64,000 nucleotides of DNA from Bradyrhizobium cajani (GTDB lineage Bacteria > Pseudomonadota > Alphaproteobacteria > Rhizobiales > Xanthobacteraceae): positions 186,001 through 250,000 of the forward strand of contig NZ_WQNE01000003.1 of the NCBI RefSeq assembly GCF_009759665.1, read 5' to 3'. Shown piece after piece: positions 16,556 through 24,931 of the stretch. A program made the position numbers and the translations under genes. Position 1 is the stretch's first letter, and each line of letters opens with the position of its first letter. The notes under the pieces are model-generated. The model did no database searches. It was not told the origin of the DNA and saw only the letters and a list, made by a program, of their open reading frames with translations.

Positions 16556-17308
16556 ATGACCAAGAAGCTTTCAGGCAAGGTTGCCCTCGTCACCGGCGGT
16601 TCGCGCGGCATCGGCGCGGCTTCGGCCCGCGCGCTCGCAGACGAAGGCGCGGACGTCGCCATCAGCTATGTGGCTTCGCCCGACAAGGCGGAAGCAGTCG
16701 TTACGGAGTTGAAGACCAGAGGCGTCAGGGCGCGCGCCTTCAAGGCCGACCAGGCCTCGGCCAGGGACGTCACGCAGCTCGTCAACGACGTCGCGAAGGC
16801 GTTCGGCCATCTCGACATCCTCGTCAACAATGCCGGCGTCGCGAACGGCGGTGCGATCGACGACGCCAATGCCGATGTGGACGCGCTGGCGCGCCAGGAT
16901 CAGGTCAACGTCCATGGGGTGATCGCGGCGATCCGCGCCGCCTCGCAATTGATGGGTGAAGGCGGCCGCATCGTCACCGTCGGCTCAATGCTCGCCGACC
17001 GCGCCTCGTTCCCGGGCCTTGCCGACTACGTCGCGACCAAGGCGGCCGTGGTCGGCTACACCAAGGGCGCGGCACGCGACCTCGGCCCGCGCGGCATCAC
17101 CGTGAACGTGGTGCAGCCCGGCTCGATCGACACCGACATGAATCCCAAGGACGGCGGCGAGTTCGCCGAGACCCAGCGCAAGCAGCACGCACTGCAACGC
17201 TTCGGCCGTCCCGAGGAAGTCGCCGCCGGCGTCGTCTTCCTCGCCAGCCCGGAGGCCTCCTTCGTCACCGGCACCGTGCTCAACGTCGACGGCGGGTTCG
17301 GCGCCTGA
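16556..17308 (+). CDS. SDR-family oxidoreductase (3-oxoacyl-ACP reductase-like), 250 aa
   Basis: Classical SDR with TGGSRGIG (about residues 12-19), NNAGVANGG (about 88-96), catalytic Ser in TVGSMLADR and YVATK (about 161-165), ending VDGGFGA. GGAGAG lies 5 bp before the ATG. First gene of a same-strand run with pirin (36-bp gap) and wrbA (80-bp gap), and divergent from a LysR regulator. The context suggests a reductase of a reactive carbonyl or quinone rather than fatty-acid synthesis (inference). Confidence 0.88.
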   Translation: MTKKLSGKVALVTGGSRGIGAASARALADEGADVAISYVASPDKAEAVVTELKTRGVRARAFKADQASARDVTQLVNDVAKAFGHLDILVNNAGVANGGAIDDANADVDALARQDQVNVHGVIAAIRAASQLMGEGGRIVTVGSMLADRASFPGLADYVATKAAVVGYTKGAARDLGPRGITVNVVQPGSIDTDMNPKDGGEFAETQRKQHALQRFGRPEEVAAGVVFLASPEASFVTGTVLNVDGGFGA

Positions 17309-17344
17309 TCAAGGCGCCACCCGCTCACACAAGGAATCACGCAG

Positions 17345-18043
17345 ATGATCGAACTCAGACCTTTCGCAAAGCTCGGCGGCGCCGACCACGGCTGGCTCAA
17401 GGCCAAGCATCACTTCTCGTTCGCCAGCCATTACGACCCGAACAACATGGGCCACGGCTCCTTAAGGGTGTGGAACGACGACGAGATCGCGCCGAACACC
17501 GGCTTTCCCGCCCATCCCCACGCCAACATGGAAATCATCACCTATGTGCGCGAGGGGGCGATCACCCATCAGGACAGCCTCGGCAACCAGGGACGCACCG
17601 AGGCGGGCGACGTGCAGGTGATGAGCGCCGGCAGCGGCATCCGCCACTCCGAGTACAATCTCGAGCCGACCCAGACGCGGATCTTCCAGATCTGGATCGA
17701 GCCGACGACGCGCGGCGGCCAACCCACCTGGGGCTCGAAGCCATTCCCGAAGGCAGACCGCTCGGGCAAGCTCGTCACCATCGCGAGCGGTCTTGACGGC
17801 GACACGGATGCGCTGCCGATCCGCGCCGATGCGCGGGTGCTCGCGACCACGCTGAAGGCCGGCGAGAGCGCGCAGTACACGTCGCAGACGTCGCGGCATC
17901 TTTACCTGGTGCCGGCGGCAGGTGCCGTCGAGATCAACGGCGTGCGCGTCAACGCCCGCGATGGCGCCGCGATTCGCGACGAAGGCAGCTTGAAGATCAC
18001 GGCGCTCGAAGACTCCGAGCTCGTGCTCGTCGACGCGGCATAA
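17345..18043 (+). CDS. Pirin-family bicupin protein (YhhW/YhaK-like)
   Basis: 232 residues. N-terminal cupin with metal ligands in [16 protein letters not shown] (two His) and in [12 protein letters not shown] (His and Glu), followed by a degenerate second cupin (about 145-230). E. coli relatives include YhhW, a quercetinase, and YhaK, whose gene is controlled by the LysR regulator YhaJ. AAGGA lies 12 bp before the ATG. It sits between an SDR and WrbA under a LysR regulator, which fits a role in handling phenolic or quinone compounds. Confidence 0.9.
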   Translation: MIELRPFAKLGGADHGWLKAKHHFSFASHYDPNNMGHGSLRVWNDDEIAPNTGFPAHPHANMEIITYVREGAITHQDSLGNQGRTEAGDVQVMSAGSGIRHSEYNLEPTQTRIFQIWIEPTTRGGQPTWGSKPFPKADRSGKLVTIASGLDGDTDALPIRADARVLATTLKAGESAQYTSQTSRHLYLVPAAGAVEINGVRVNARDGAAIRDEGSLKITALEDSELVLVDAA

Positions 18044-18053
18044 CCACAATCTC

Positions 18054-18084
18054 CGTCATGCCCGGCCCTGACCCGGCCATGACG
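18054..18084. repeat. Short palindromic element CGTCATGCCCGG...CCGGCCATGACG
   Basis: A 31-bp imperfect palindrome between the pirin and wrbA genes, beginning 10 bp after the pirin stop. It resembles half of the CGTCATGCCCGGGC-type intergenic palindromes of Bradyrhizobiaceae. It could form a hairpin in the polycistronic mRNA. Confidence 0.5.
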
Positions 18085-18123
18085 ACCCAGCCAAAGAACA
18101 ACCTACCCCCAACGGAGACCACC

Positions 18124-18723
18124 ATGACCAAAGTTCTCGTCCTCTATTATTCCGCCTATGGCCATATCGAAGCCATGGCGAACGCCGTAGCCTCAGGCGC
18201 GCGCGAGGCCGGCGTCACCGTCGACATCAAGCGCGTGCCCGAACTGGTGCCGGCGGAAGTCGCCAAGGCGTCCTATTACAAGATCGACCAGGCCGCTCCC
18301 GTCGCCAAGATCGAGGACCTCGCCAATTACGACGCGATCATCGTCGGCACCGGCACCCGCTTCGGCCGGATGGCCTCGCAGATGGCGAACTTCCTCGACC
18401 AGGCCGGCGGGCTCTGGGCCAAGGGCGCGCTCAACGGCAAGGTCGGCGGCGCCTTCACCGCGAGCGCGACCCAGCATGGCGGCCAGGAGACGACGCTGTT
18501 CTCGATCATCACCAACCTCCTGCATTTCGGCATGGTGGTGGTCGGATTGAACTACGGCTTCTCGGGCCAGATGGGCGTTGAGGAGGTTACGGGCGGCGCG
18601 CCTTATGGCGCGACCACGATAACGGCCGGCGACGGCAGCCGCCAGCCCAGCGCCAACGAGCTCGCCGGCGCGCGCTACCAGGGGCGCCAGATCGCGGAGA
18701 CCGCCAAAAAGCTGCATGGCTGA
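18124..18723 (+). CDS. wrbA: NAD(P)H:quinone oxidoreductase WrbA
   Basis: 199 residues, the family's standard length. Flavodoxin-like fold with [20 protein letters not shown] (FMN phosphate loop), [17 protein letters not shown], and the WrbA-specific [16 protein letters not shown] and [16 protein letters not shown]. Tetrameric FMN enzyme that reduces quinones by two electrons and avoids semiquinone radicals. The ATG at 18124 follows GGAG; the upstream open frame contains a repeat and is not coding. Last gene of the LysR-SDR-pirin-WrbA group. Confidence 0.96.
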   Translation: MTKVLVLYYSAYGHIEAMANAVASGAREAGVTVDIKRVPELVPAEVAKASYYKIDQAAPVAKIEDLANYDAIIVGTGTRFGRMASQMANFLDQAGGLWAKGALNGKVGGAFTASATQHGGQETTLFSIITNLLHFGMVVVGLNYGFSGQMGVEEVTGGAPYGATTITAGDGSRQPSANELAGARYQGRQIAETAKKLHG

Positions 18724-18769
18724 GCCGCGCGGTTAAGCTTTGCGATCAACTGCATGGTTGATGCGACGG

Positions 18770-18799
18770 GGGCGGCATTCTCTTTCGGGGATGCCGCCC
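18770..18799. terminator. Hairpin terminator between convergent wrbA and AsnC-type gene
   Basis: Arms GGGCGGCAT (18770-18778) and ATGCCGCCC (18791-18799) are perfect; the loop is 12 nt. It abuts the stop codon of the minus-strand regulator. A weaker hairpin ATCAAC-TGCATG-GTTGAT lies just upstream, at about 18745-18762. Confidence 0.6.
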
Positions 18800-19276
18800 T
18801 CAGGTCGTTTCGGCCTTCCTCCGGACGAGGTCCCGCCCGATCGGACGCACCGGCTCGCTGCGCAGCACCAGCGACGTCGTGACGGCGCCAAAGCCGGCGA
18901 TACGATCCACGATCGTCTCGAGGTCTTCCGGGGCCGGAACGAGCACCTTGAGCACGAAGCAGTCGTCGCCGGTGACGCGATGGACCTCGATGATGTGGGG
19001 AATCTCGCCGAACCTTTTCAGACAGGTCTTGATGTGCTCATGCGTGGTTCGCAGCCGAACCAGCGCCATCAGCCCGAGCCCCAGCGCGCGCGGGTTGATC
19101 CGGGCGCCATAGCCCTCGATGATGCCGGCCTCCTCGAGGCGCTTGACGCGCTCGGAAATGGCCGGTTGGGACAATCCGACGGAACGACCGAGCTCGGACA
19201 AAGGCACGCGCGCATTGGCTTGCAGCGCCTCCAAGATTTTCAAGTCCTTGCCGTCGATGCTCCCTGAGCGATCCAA
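18800..19276 (-). CDS. Lrp/AsnC-family transcriptional regulator, TTG start
   Basis: 158 residues if started at TTG 19276. Helix-turn-helix at about 8-60: IDGKDLKILEALQANARVPLSELG then VGLSQPAISERVKRLEEAGII; RAM effector domain at about 70-145. The TTG is preferred because GGAGGG stands 9 bp before it, the protein then has family length, and a 30-bp dyad sits immediately upstream. An in-frame ATG at 19339 would add 21 residues without a ribosome-binding site. Divergent from a small serine hydrolase gene. Confidence 0.85.
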   Translation of the reverse strand: MDRSGSIDGKDLKILEALQANARVPLSELGRSVGLSQPAISERVKRLEEAGIIEGYGARINPRALGLGLMALVRLRTTHEHIKTCLKRFGEIPHIIEVHRVTGDDCFVLKVLVPAPEDLETIVDRIAGFGAVTTSLVLRSEPVRPIGRDLVRRKAETT

Positions 19277-19301
19277 GCGAAATCTCCCTCCGACCTTGAG
19301 A

Positions 19302-19331
19302 TCATCGGCAAATGAGCGTTTCCGCCGATGA
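19302..19331. promoter_or_regulatory. Dyad TCATCGGC-N14-GCCGATGA upstream of the AsnC-type gene
   Basis: Perfect 8-bp inverted arms at 19302-19309 and 19324-19331, just upstream of the regulator's ribosome-binding site and 68 bp before the divergent hydrolase gene. Probable autoregulatory or shared operator. Confidence 0.45.
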
Positions 19332-19398
19332 CTCGCCATGTGATGCGGGACCAGGATCGATCACACTGCATCGTCATCCCAGATATCACGAGAAACGC

Positions 19399-19953
19399 AT
19401 GCGCAAAATGATCACCCTGCCCGGCATCGGAGGCTCTGGAGACGCCCACTGGCAGTCGATCTGGGAAGCGGCCGATGCGCGCTTCGCGCGATTTCGACCG
19501 GCGAGCTGGGATCAGCCGGAGCTCGACGACTGGGTGCAATCTCTGGAGCGCGCGGTCGAGAGCTGTACGGAGCCGCCCGTGCTCGTCGCGCACAGTCTGG
19601 CCTGCCTGCTTGTCGCGCATTGGGCCGCACGCACCCGATCGGCGATCGCCGGAGCGTTCCTGGTATCCGTCCCCGACCCGGACGGCGCTGCGTTTCCCGA
19701 AGCGGCCACCTCATTCACGCCGGCTCCGACTAGTCCGCTGCCATTCCCCTCGCTGGTCATCGCAAGCACCAATGATCCTTACAGCACGCTCGACGTTGCA
19801 CGCCGACGGGCGGGCGACTGGCACTCCGAATTCAGCGTTGTCGGCGCACTCGGCCACATCAATGCATCAAGCGGCTTGGACGATTGGCAACAGGGGCGCG
19901 CATTGCTGGAGGCCTTTTGCGCGGGCCTCGCGGCGAGCGGCACCGACTGCTAG
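19399..19953 (+). CDS. RBBP9/YdeN-type alpha/beta serine hydrolase
   Basis: 184 residues. Short alpha/beta hydrolase of the RBBP9/YdeN family: MITLPGIGGSGDAHWQSIWE, nucleophile Ser in LVAHSLACLLVAHW (A-H-S-L-A), acid Asp in ASTNDPYSTLDVA and His in GALGHINASSGLDDW. Substrate unknown. Two in-frame ATGs (19399, 19408) are possible; the first has AGAAACGC nearby. Its TAG stop shares CTAG with the stop of the convergent methyltransferase gene. Confidence 0.85.
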   Translation: MRKMITLPGIGGSGDAHWQSIWEAADARFARFRPASWDQPELDDWVQSLERAVESCTEPPVLVAHSLACLLVAHWAARTRSAIAGAFLVSVPDPDGAAFPEAATSFTPAPTSPLPFPSLVIASTNDPYSTLDVARRRAGDWHSEFSVVGALGHINASSGLDDWQQGRALLEAFCAGLAASGTDC

Positions 19954-20834
19954 GCCTGCGTGATGTCAGCGTGGGGGTGGATTGCCTCCGTAGGCACGGC
20001 CGCGGATGCCGTCGACAGCCACCACCCCTCGCCGGCAAACCAGCAGGTCTCGTCGGGCGCGTCCTCGCGTCGAAACGACCGGACGCTCTCCCATCCCCTT
20101 GCGAACGCTTCGGCCAGACGCCGGCCGGCATCGACATCCTGTAATCCCGCGCAGCCGATGAACTGGGCACGGCTGAGGAATTTCGCAGGCCACATCGCCC
20201 CCGCGTCCGGCCGGTTGATCATCAACATCCCACCGAGCATGCCTTCGGGCGCCAATGGGAACACGAGCCTGCCGCCGGGACGCAGCGCCTCAAGCCACTC
20301 CGCGGCCGGCTGTGCCGCTCCCGCGCAGACATAGATCACGTCGGCTGCGGGCAGATCGGAGGCGATGCCCGAACGTTCGCGCACATCGACATGAGCGATG
20401 TCCTTCAGGTTTTCGCGCGCAAGGACTGCCAGGCGTTCGTCTATCTCATAGGCATGAACGCGACCACCGGGTCCGACGAGATGCGCGAGGATGGCAGTGT
20501 AATAGCCGCTGCCGGCGCCGATCTGGATCACGATCTCGCCTTCCCTCACGCCACAGCCGCTGAGCCAATAGGCGTGCGCGCCGGGCATGCCGATATTGAG
20601 GCCGCGCGCCGGGTCCAGCGCCAGCAGCGTGTTCTGATAGAGGAAGGCGGGATCATCGTCCGGCGTCACGACATAGGGGTGGCCGCCGAGGCAGATCGAC
20701 CACGGCCCGGGTCCGGCGAAGGGCTCGCGCTTGACCGTGCGAAAGGCCTGCTCGATGCGGGTATCGGTGGTCTTGGCCGCAGCGCAGATCAACTGCGCGT
20801 AGAATGCGCGATATTTTGCAGAACGATCTTCCAT
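19950..20834 (-). CDS. PIMT-like SAM-dependent methyltransferase
   Basis: 294 residues. SAM-binding motif I IQIGAGSGYYTAILAHLVG at about residue 92, then VHAYEIDERLAVLARENLKD (motif Post I) and GGRLVFPLAP. The layout is that of protein-L-isoaspartate O-methyltransferase, but the region before motif I differs from the usual PIMT active-site loop, so another methyl acceptor is possible. GGAGG is 5 bp before the ATG (20834). The stop overlaps that of the convergent hydrolase gene. It is followed upstream by the CelD-like gene of the polysaccharide locus in the same direction, 79 bp away. Confidence 0.78.
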   Translation of the reverse strand: MEDRSAKYRAFYAQLICAAAKTTDTRIEQAFRTVKREPFAGPGPWSICLGGHPYVVTPDDDPAFLYQNTLLALDPARGLNIGMPGAHAYWLSGCGVREGEIVIQIGAGSGYYTAILAHLVGPGGRVHAYEIDERLAVLARENLKDIAHVDVRERSGIASDLPAADVIYVCAGAAQPAAEWLEALRPGGRLVFPLAPEGMLGGMLMINRPDAGAMWPAKFLSRAQFIGCAGLQDVDAGRRLAEAFARGWESVRSFRREDAPDETCWFAGEGWWLSTASAAVPTEAIHPHADITQA

Positions 20835-20913
20835 GTCGCCTCCGGGCCGGGGCGAGGCTAGCACAACGATTGCGATAATCGAATGACCCGCGCAATCCTG
20901 GGCTCTGCGGCCG

Positions 20914-22059
20914 CTAGCGTGGGGTCTTGCCCATCGCCCGTGCCGCGAACGCGGCGAGCCTCGGGTGCCGGCGCAGGCCCTGCGCGGCATGATCGCGCCA
21001 GGCGTAGGGCACGCCGCGCCAGGACAGAGCGACGCTGACATCGGTCAGCGGCACCGGCTCGGCGCCAAAGCGGCGCTTGTAGTCCTGGTTGCCGATGCTG
21101 AGATCGAAGCGGCGCACACCTTGCGCATGCAGCGCCGCCATGGTGCGCTCGGCGACCAGCAGCCCCGGCGAGCAGCTCGACCATGAATTGCCGGCGTGAC
21201 TGATGCGCAGGAGATAATAGGTCGCACCGTGCCTGACGCCGAGCGTGGTGGCGACGACCTCCTCGTCGCAGACCAGCGCCGAGACGACGGCATAGCCTTC
21301 GGCAATGCCCTGGCGGGCGACCTCGCGATAGAACTTCGCATGGGCCTCGTCGTTGAGGACGAAGCGCGAGCCGAGCTGTTGCATGCGCGCCTGCTGCTGG
21401 ACATCCATCACGTCCAGCAGCTCATGTGCGCGGGCGACGTCCGTCGCGATCTCGAAGCGCGCGCCGCCGTGCCGGCTGAAGACGCGCCAGCAGCGCGGCA
21501 TCTGCATGCGCTTGATCAACGCCTGGTAATCCCCATAGTCGTCGCCCATCAGCACGACATTGCCGTTCAGCGAGCTGGACCCGATCCGGCCGAGCGACAC
21601 CAGCGGGTTCGGCTTGCCGCCGATCTGGGCCGGCATCTTCCTCAGGCGCAGCAGATCGAAGCGGTCGGGCAAGGCACGCAATGCGTCGACCAGCGCCTTG
21701 CCGATCGCATCCGTCGCCGCCGTGTCCAACGCGGCATCGCACGCCAGGATCGGCGCGTTGTTGTCGGAGACGCCGAGATCGGCGAACTCGACGATGCGGA
21801 TACCGCGCCTGACATGGCTGATCATCGGCACCACCGCGATGTTCCTGCCGGTCGCAGCATCGGAGATCACGGCAATCAGCGGCGCGACGTCGTCAAACGC
21901 CTCGTACCAGGCGCCGAGCCAGTAACCATGCTGGAACGCGGTGCGATGGCCTGCGTCCAGGCGCAATGCGGCCTGCCGCCAGTCACGCACGAAATCGACG
22001 GCGATCCCCGACGTGCAGGACGCAAGACCATCTGGTTGCTCGACGCTGAGAAACGTCAT
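20914..22059 (-). CDS. CelD/BioF2-like GNAT acetyltransferase
   Basis: 381 residues. The C-terminal half is a GNAT fold of the CelD type: FVLNDEAHAKFYREVARQG, VVATTLGVRHGATYYLLRISH, SPGLLVAERTMAALHAQG, and the signature FDLSIGNQDYKRRFGA near residue 330. Such proteins are recurrent in rhizobial cellulose and exopolysaccharide loci, where they are thought to acetylate the polymer or its precursors. Cytoplasmic, no membrane segment. Marks the left end of the polysaccharide genes in this window. Confidence 0.85.
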   Translation of the reverse strand: MTFLSVEQPDGLASCTSGIAVDFVRDWRQAALRLDAGHRTAFQHGYWLGAWYEAFDDVAPLIAVISDAATGRNIAVVPMISHVRRGIRIVEFADLGVSDNNAPILACDAALDTAATDAIGKALVDALRALPDRFDLLRLRKMPAQIGGKPNPLVSLGRIGSSSLNGNVVLMGDDYGDYQALIKRMQMPRCWRVFSRHGGARFEIATDVARAHELLDVMDVQQQARMQQLGSRFVLNDEAHAKFYREVARQGIAEGYAVVSALVCDEEVVATTLGVRHGATYYLLRISHAGNSWSSCSPGLLVAERTMAALHAQGVRRFDLSIGNQDYKRRFGAEPVPLTDVSVALSWRGVPYAWRDHAAQGLRRHPRLAAFAARAMGKTPR

Positions 22060-22128
22060 CGGCGGCGCTTACAATTCCTGAGTGTTTCCCGATAGATTAC
22101 GTTTCGTCGCAGACCACAAGCCACGTCG

Positions 22129-22146
22129 CGGCTTATCGTTAAGCCG
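22129..22146. promoter_or_regulatory. Hairpin CGGCTTA-TCGT-TAAGCCG
   Basis: Perfect 7-bp arms with a 4-nt loop in the 121-bp gap between the Wzy-like gene and the CelD-like gene, both on the minus strand. It may terminate the upstream transcript or act as an operator for the downstream gene; TTAA-containing motifs recur upstream of other genes of this locus. Confidence 0.4.
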
Positions 22147-22180
22147 ATGCCACCAAAGCCGCTGCGGTTGCGACAAGCTG

Positions 22181-23533
22181 TCAGCGGTCCGGTTCCACCT
22201 GTTCGACGCATTGGAACCTGGCCAGGAAGTGCAGACCGGCCACGGCGAGCGCGAACATGAACCAGATCGGATTCTGCCGCTCGACCAGGAAGGTCTCGGT
22301 GGCTCCATAATACAGGCCGAACAGCCACACGGTCAGGAACAGCTTTGTCAGCGCACCACTGCGGTTGTGGGCCTGGGCTGACTGAAAATTACCGAGCGGT
22401 GCGAGCACGAAGACGAGGATCACGAGCAGCAGTCCCGGCAGGCCGATGGTGACGGCGAGATCGAGATAGCTGTTGTGGCTGTGTGCCGCAGTCGTCGCCC
22501 ATTCGGCGCCCTGGGTGGTCTGCCGCGCGCTCACGTCGTCCCAGAAGGCCGCATAGCCGTGGCCGATGATCGGCTTTTCGGCGACGGCCGCGAGCGCGAA
22601 TTCCCAGATGGCGGAACGGCCGGTGAAGGTGGGATCGAGCGGAAGCAGCCGCGTCATGGTCCCGAGCACGGGGCTCAGGACGCTGCCGACCGTCAGCAGG
22701 TTCATCACGATCAGCGGCACGAAGCAGATGATCCGCTTCAGCCAAAGGCTCCGCGTGACGAAGACCAAGGACGCCAGCGCGTAGATCGCAAGGCACAGCA
22801 CCGACGAGGTCTTGCCGCCGGTGAAGATCAGGAAGATGCCGGCCAGCGCTGCGATCGCCGGACCCATCACGAACGAGCCGACGCTGCAAAGGTAAATGCC
22901 GACATAGACCAGGATGGTCATCACGGGCGAAGCGACATTCTTGTGGCCGAAGCTGCCGCGCCAATCGCCGGCAAGCTGCGGCTCGGAGATGTCGAGCGCG
23001 GTGTGGGTCGAATATTGCGGCGCGAGGAAGACGCCGAGATAGCAGAGCGTGAGCAGTACGAGCGCCGCGCCCCCGAGGCACAGGTTGAAGCTGCGCTGAG
23101 TCGGCGGCAATAACGGCAGGAGCACGGCGAGCGACGTCGCGCTCGCCACGAGCACGAAGCGCTGGATCGAAACGCCGCGGCTCTCGGAGAACATGATGTT
23201 GATCAGCAGCCAACCGACCAGGCAGAGATGCAGCGGGGTCACCAGGGTCTTCAGCGAGGGCGCGTCGGTGGCGGCGACGAGCAACACCGCGACCGCAGCC
23301 AGGAGGCCGAAGGAGACGTAGGTCAGCGCCATTCGTCCGCCGACGACGGTGGTGACGTCGGGGTTGCGCAGGTCCGGGAAAGGATCGAGCGTCACCAGCA
23401 CCAGCAGCAGAGCCGCCACTGCGACGAGGCAGCGCGCCGTCCGCACGGCATTCAGCCCTGCAAGCCCATCGCGCAGGACATGGCCCAACGATCGGACCTC
23501 GACGTCAGTCATGTCAGCGGCGCTGCGATCCAT
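22181..23533 (-). CDS. O-antigen ligase/Wzy-type polymerase membrane protein
   Basis: 450 residues, 10-12 membrane helices. The Wzy_C/WaaL hallmark periplasmic loop is present: SAIWEFALAAVAEKPIIGHG, and HSHNSYLDLAVTIGLPGLLL with the conserved His. Expected function: polymerisation (or ligation) of lipid-linked oligosaccharide units at the periplasmic face of the inner membrane. Located among glycosyltransferases and a chain-length copolymerase, so polymerase of an exopolysaccharide is more likely than O-antigen ligase. Start may be 23533 or 23512; neither has a strong ribosome-binding site. Confidence 0.88.
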   Translation of the reverse strand: MDRSAADMTDVEVRSLGHVLRDGLAGLNAVRTARCLVAVAALLLVLVTLDPFPDLRNPDVTTVVGGRMALTYVSFGLLAAVAVLLVAATDAPSLKTLVTPLHLCLVGWLLINIMFSESRGVSIQRFVLVASATSLAVLLPLLPPTQRSFNLCLGGAALVLLTLCYLGVFLAPQYSTHTALDISEPQLAGDWRGSFGHKNVASPVMTILVYVGIYLCSVGSFVMGPAIAALAGIFLIFTGGKTSSVLCLAIYALASLVFVTRSLWLKRIICFVPLIVMNLLTVGSVLSPVLGTMTRLLPLDPTFTGRSAIWEFALAAVAEKPIIGHGYAAFWDDVSARQTTQGAEWATTAAHSHNSYLDLAVTIGLPGLLLVILVFVLAPLGNFQSAQAHNRSGALTKLFLTVWLFGLYYGATETFLVERQNPIWFMFALAVAGLHFLARFQCVEQVEPDR

Positions 23534-23831
23534 GGCTCAAGGCAAGGTGACGAAGCCGGAGAAGACTTCAGGTCTAACTCCATCCCTATTAACCGTCCGT
23601 CAACCAGCGTGTCGAAGCTCGACGAGACGGCGGCTGTCGCACTCCTCGAATTCCTCGACAGGCTTGATGCCACCGACTTAACGTTACTCCGCGAAACCGG
23701 AGCAGCGCAGGCCTTTGCCGCAACGCTTCGGCCGGCAATGCGAGTATCATCCGCAACGGCGCGAGATTGCGATCGCCGGCAGCCCCGGCAGATGCGCCCT
23801 GGTTAACAGACCATTAAGAACGAGCCGCAGC

Positions 23832-24818
23832 TTGATCACCGCCGAAGATGTTCTCGATCTACCGGCCGCCTCCCGCGTCGTTCCGGCGGTGCGCCTCCCG
23901 CTGCCGGCGAGCTCAACCCCGTCGGTATCCGTCGTCATTCCCGCCAAGAACGTTGCGGCCTATGTCGGCGAAACCCTCTCCAGTGCACTGGCGCAGGACG
24001 AGGTGAGCGAAGTGATCGTCGTGGACGACGGTTCGACCGACGCCACCGTTGCGATCGTCCGCGCCATTGGCGATCCGCGACTGCGCCTGATGATCAACGA
24101 TTCCGCCGGCGTATCGGCTGCGCGCAATCTCGGCGCGCGACATGCCAGTGGTGACTGGCTGCTCTTCCTCGATGCCGACGACCGCCTGCGTCCCGGCGCG
24201 GTGGCGGCGCTGCTGACGGCAGCGCGTGGTGCTCCGCGCGCGGTTCTCGTCTATGGCGACTACAACACGATCGACAGCGAGGGACGGCAGATCGGCCGGC
24301 GCGACCTGCTGAAAGGACGCCGCAAGCCGTCCGGCGACGTGCTGGCGCGGCTCGCCAGCGGCAACTTCATCGTCAATGGCGGCATCGTGCTCACCCGTGC
24401 CGAGGCCTTCCGCGCCATCGGCGGCTTCGACGTCTCACTCAGATATTGCGAGGACTGGCATTGCTGGTGCCGCCTTGCCGCGATCGGCGAGTTCGAGTTC
24501 GCGCCAAGGCTTCTGCTCGACTACCGGCTGCACACGGCCAACACCATGAACGCGGCGGTGCGCACGCCGCAGGACTTCTTCCCGGCGATCGCGCGGGTCT
24601 TCGACGACGGGCTGATCCTGGCGAGACTGCCCGAGGGCACGGCCAGCGGGCTGCGACGGGCCGCCGAAATTCATCTCATCACCTATTCGGCCATGCAAGC
24701 GGTCCGCTTCGGCAGGTATCGCCAAGCCTTGGCCTATCTCGGGATGGTCGGCCGCCGGTCGCTCAAATCGCTGCCGCGCGCCGCGACCAGGGTCGCCCTC
24801 GCCTATTTCGGCATCTAA
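23832..24818 (+). CDS. Glycosyltransferase family 2
   Basis: GT-A fold: SVSVVIPAKNVAAYVGETLS at about residue 30, VIVVDDGSTDAT, GVSAARNLGARHASGDWLLF, the DxD-type LDADDRLRPG, and GGFDVSLRYCEDWHCWCRLA. It transfers a sugar from a nucleotide donor on the cytoplasmic side. No ATG is available before the domain; TTG 23832 is the most economical start, TTG 23715 the alternative, so the N-terminus is uncertain. Divergent from the Wzy-like gene with about 300 bp between, which hold no other gene. The TAA stop forms the left end of repeat R1. Confidence 0.85.
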   Translation: MITAEDVLDLPAASRVVPAVRLPLPASSTPSVSVVIPAKNVAAYVGETLSSALAQDEVSEVIVVDDGSTDATVAIVRAIGDPRLRLMINDSAGVSAARNLGARHASGDWLLFLDADDRLRPGAVAALLTAARGAPRAVLVYGDYNTIDSEGRQIGRRDLLKGRRKPSGDVLARLASGNFIVNGGIVLTRAEAFRAIGGFDVSLRYCEDWHCWCRLAAIGEFEFAPRLLLDYRLHTANTMNAAVRTPQDFFPAIARVFDDGLILARLPEGTASGLRRAAEIHLITYSAMQAVRFGRYRQALAYLGMVGRRSLKSLPRAATRVALAYFGI

Positions 24819-24919
24819 CGCGCGATGAGATTAGGATGAATCGTCATCGCGCTTTAGGTTGTTGTTTGAGCATGATCCTTTCGGAAAACCGCTGCGCACT
24901 TTTCCGGATCATGCTTTAG
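24816..24919. repeat. Palindromic repeat family R1 (full copy)
   Basis: Nearly identical to 8188-8291: left hairpin TAACGCGCGATGA with TCATCGCGCTTTA around GATTAGGATGAATCG, right hairpin GAGCATGATC, CGGAAAA, CCGCTGCGCAC, TTTTCCG, GATCATGC. The first TAA is the stop codon of the plus-strand glycosyltransferase, and the element fills almost the whole gap between two convergent glycosyltransferase genes, so it probably works as a bidirectional terminator. Confidence 0.85.
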
Positions 24920-24931
24920 CCCGTCGCCGCG

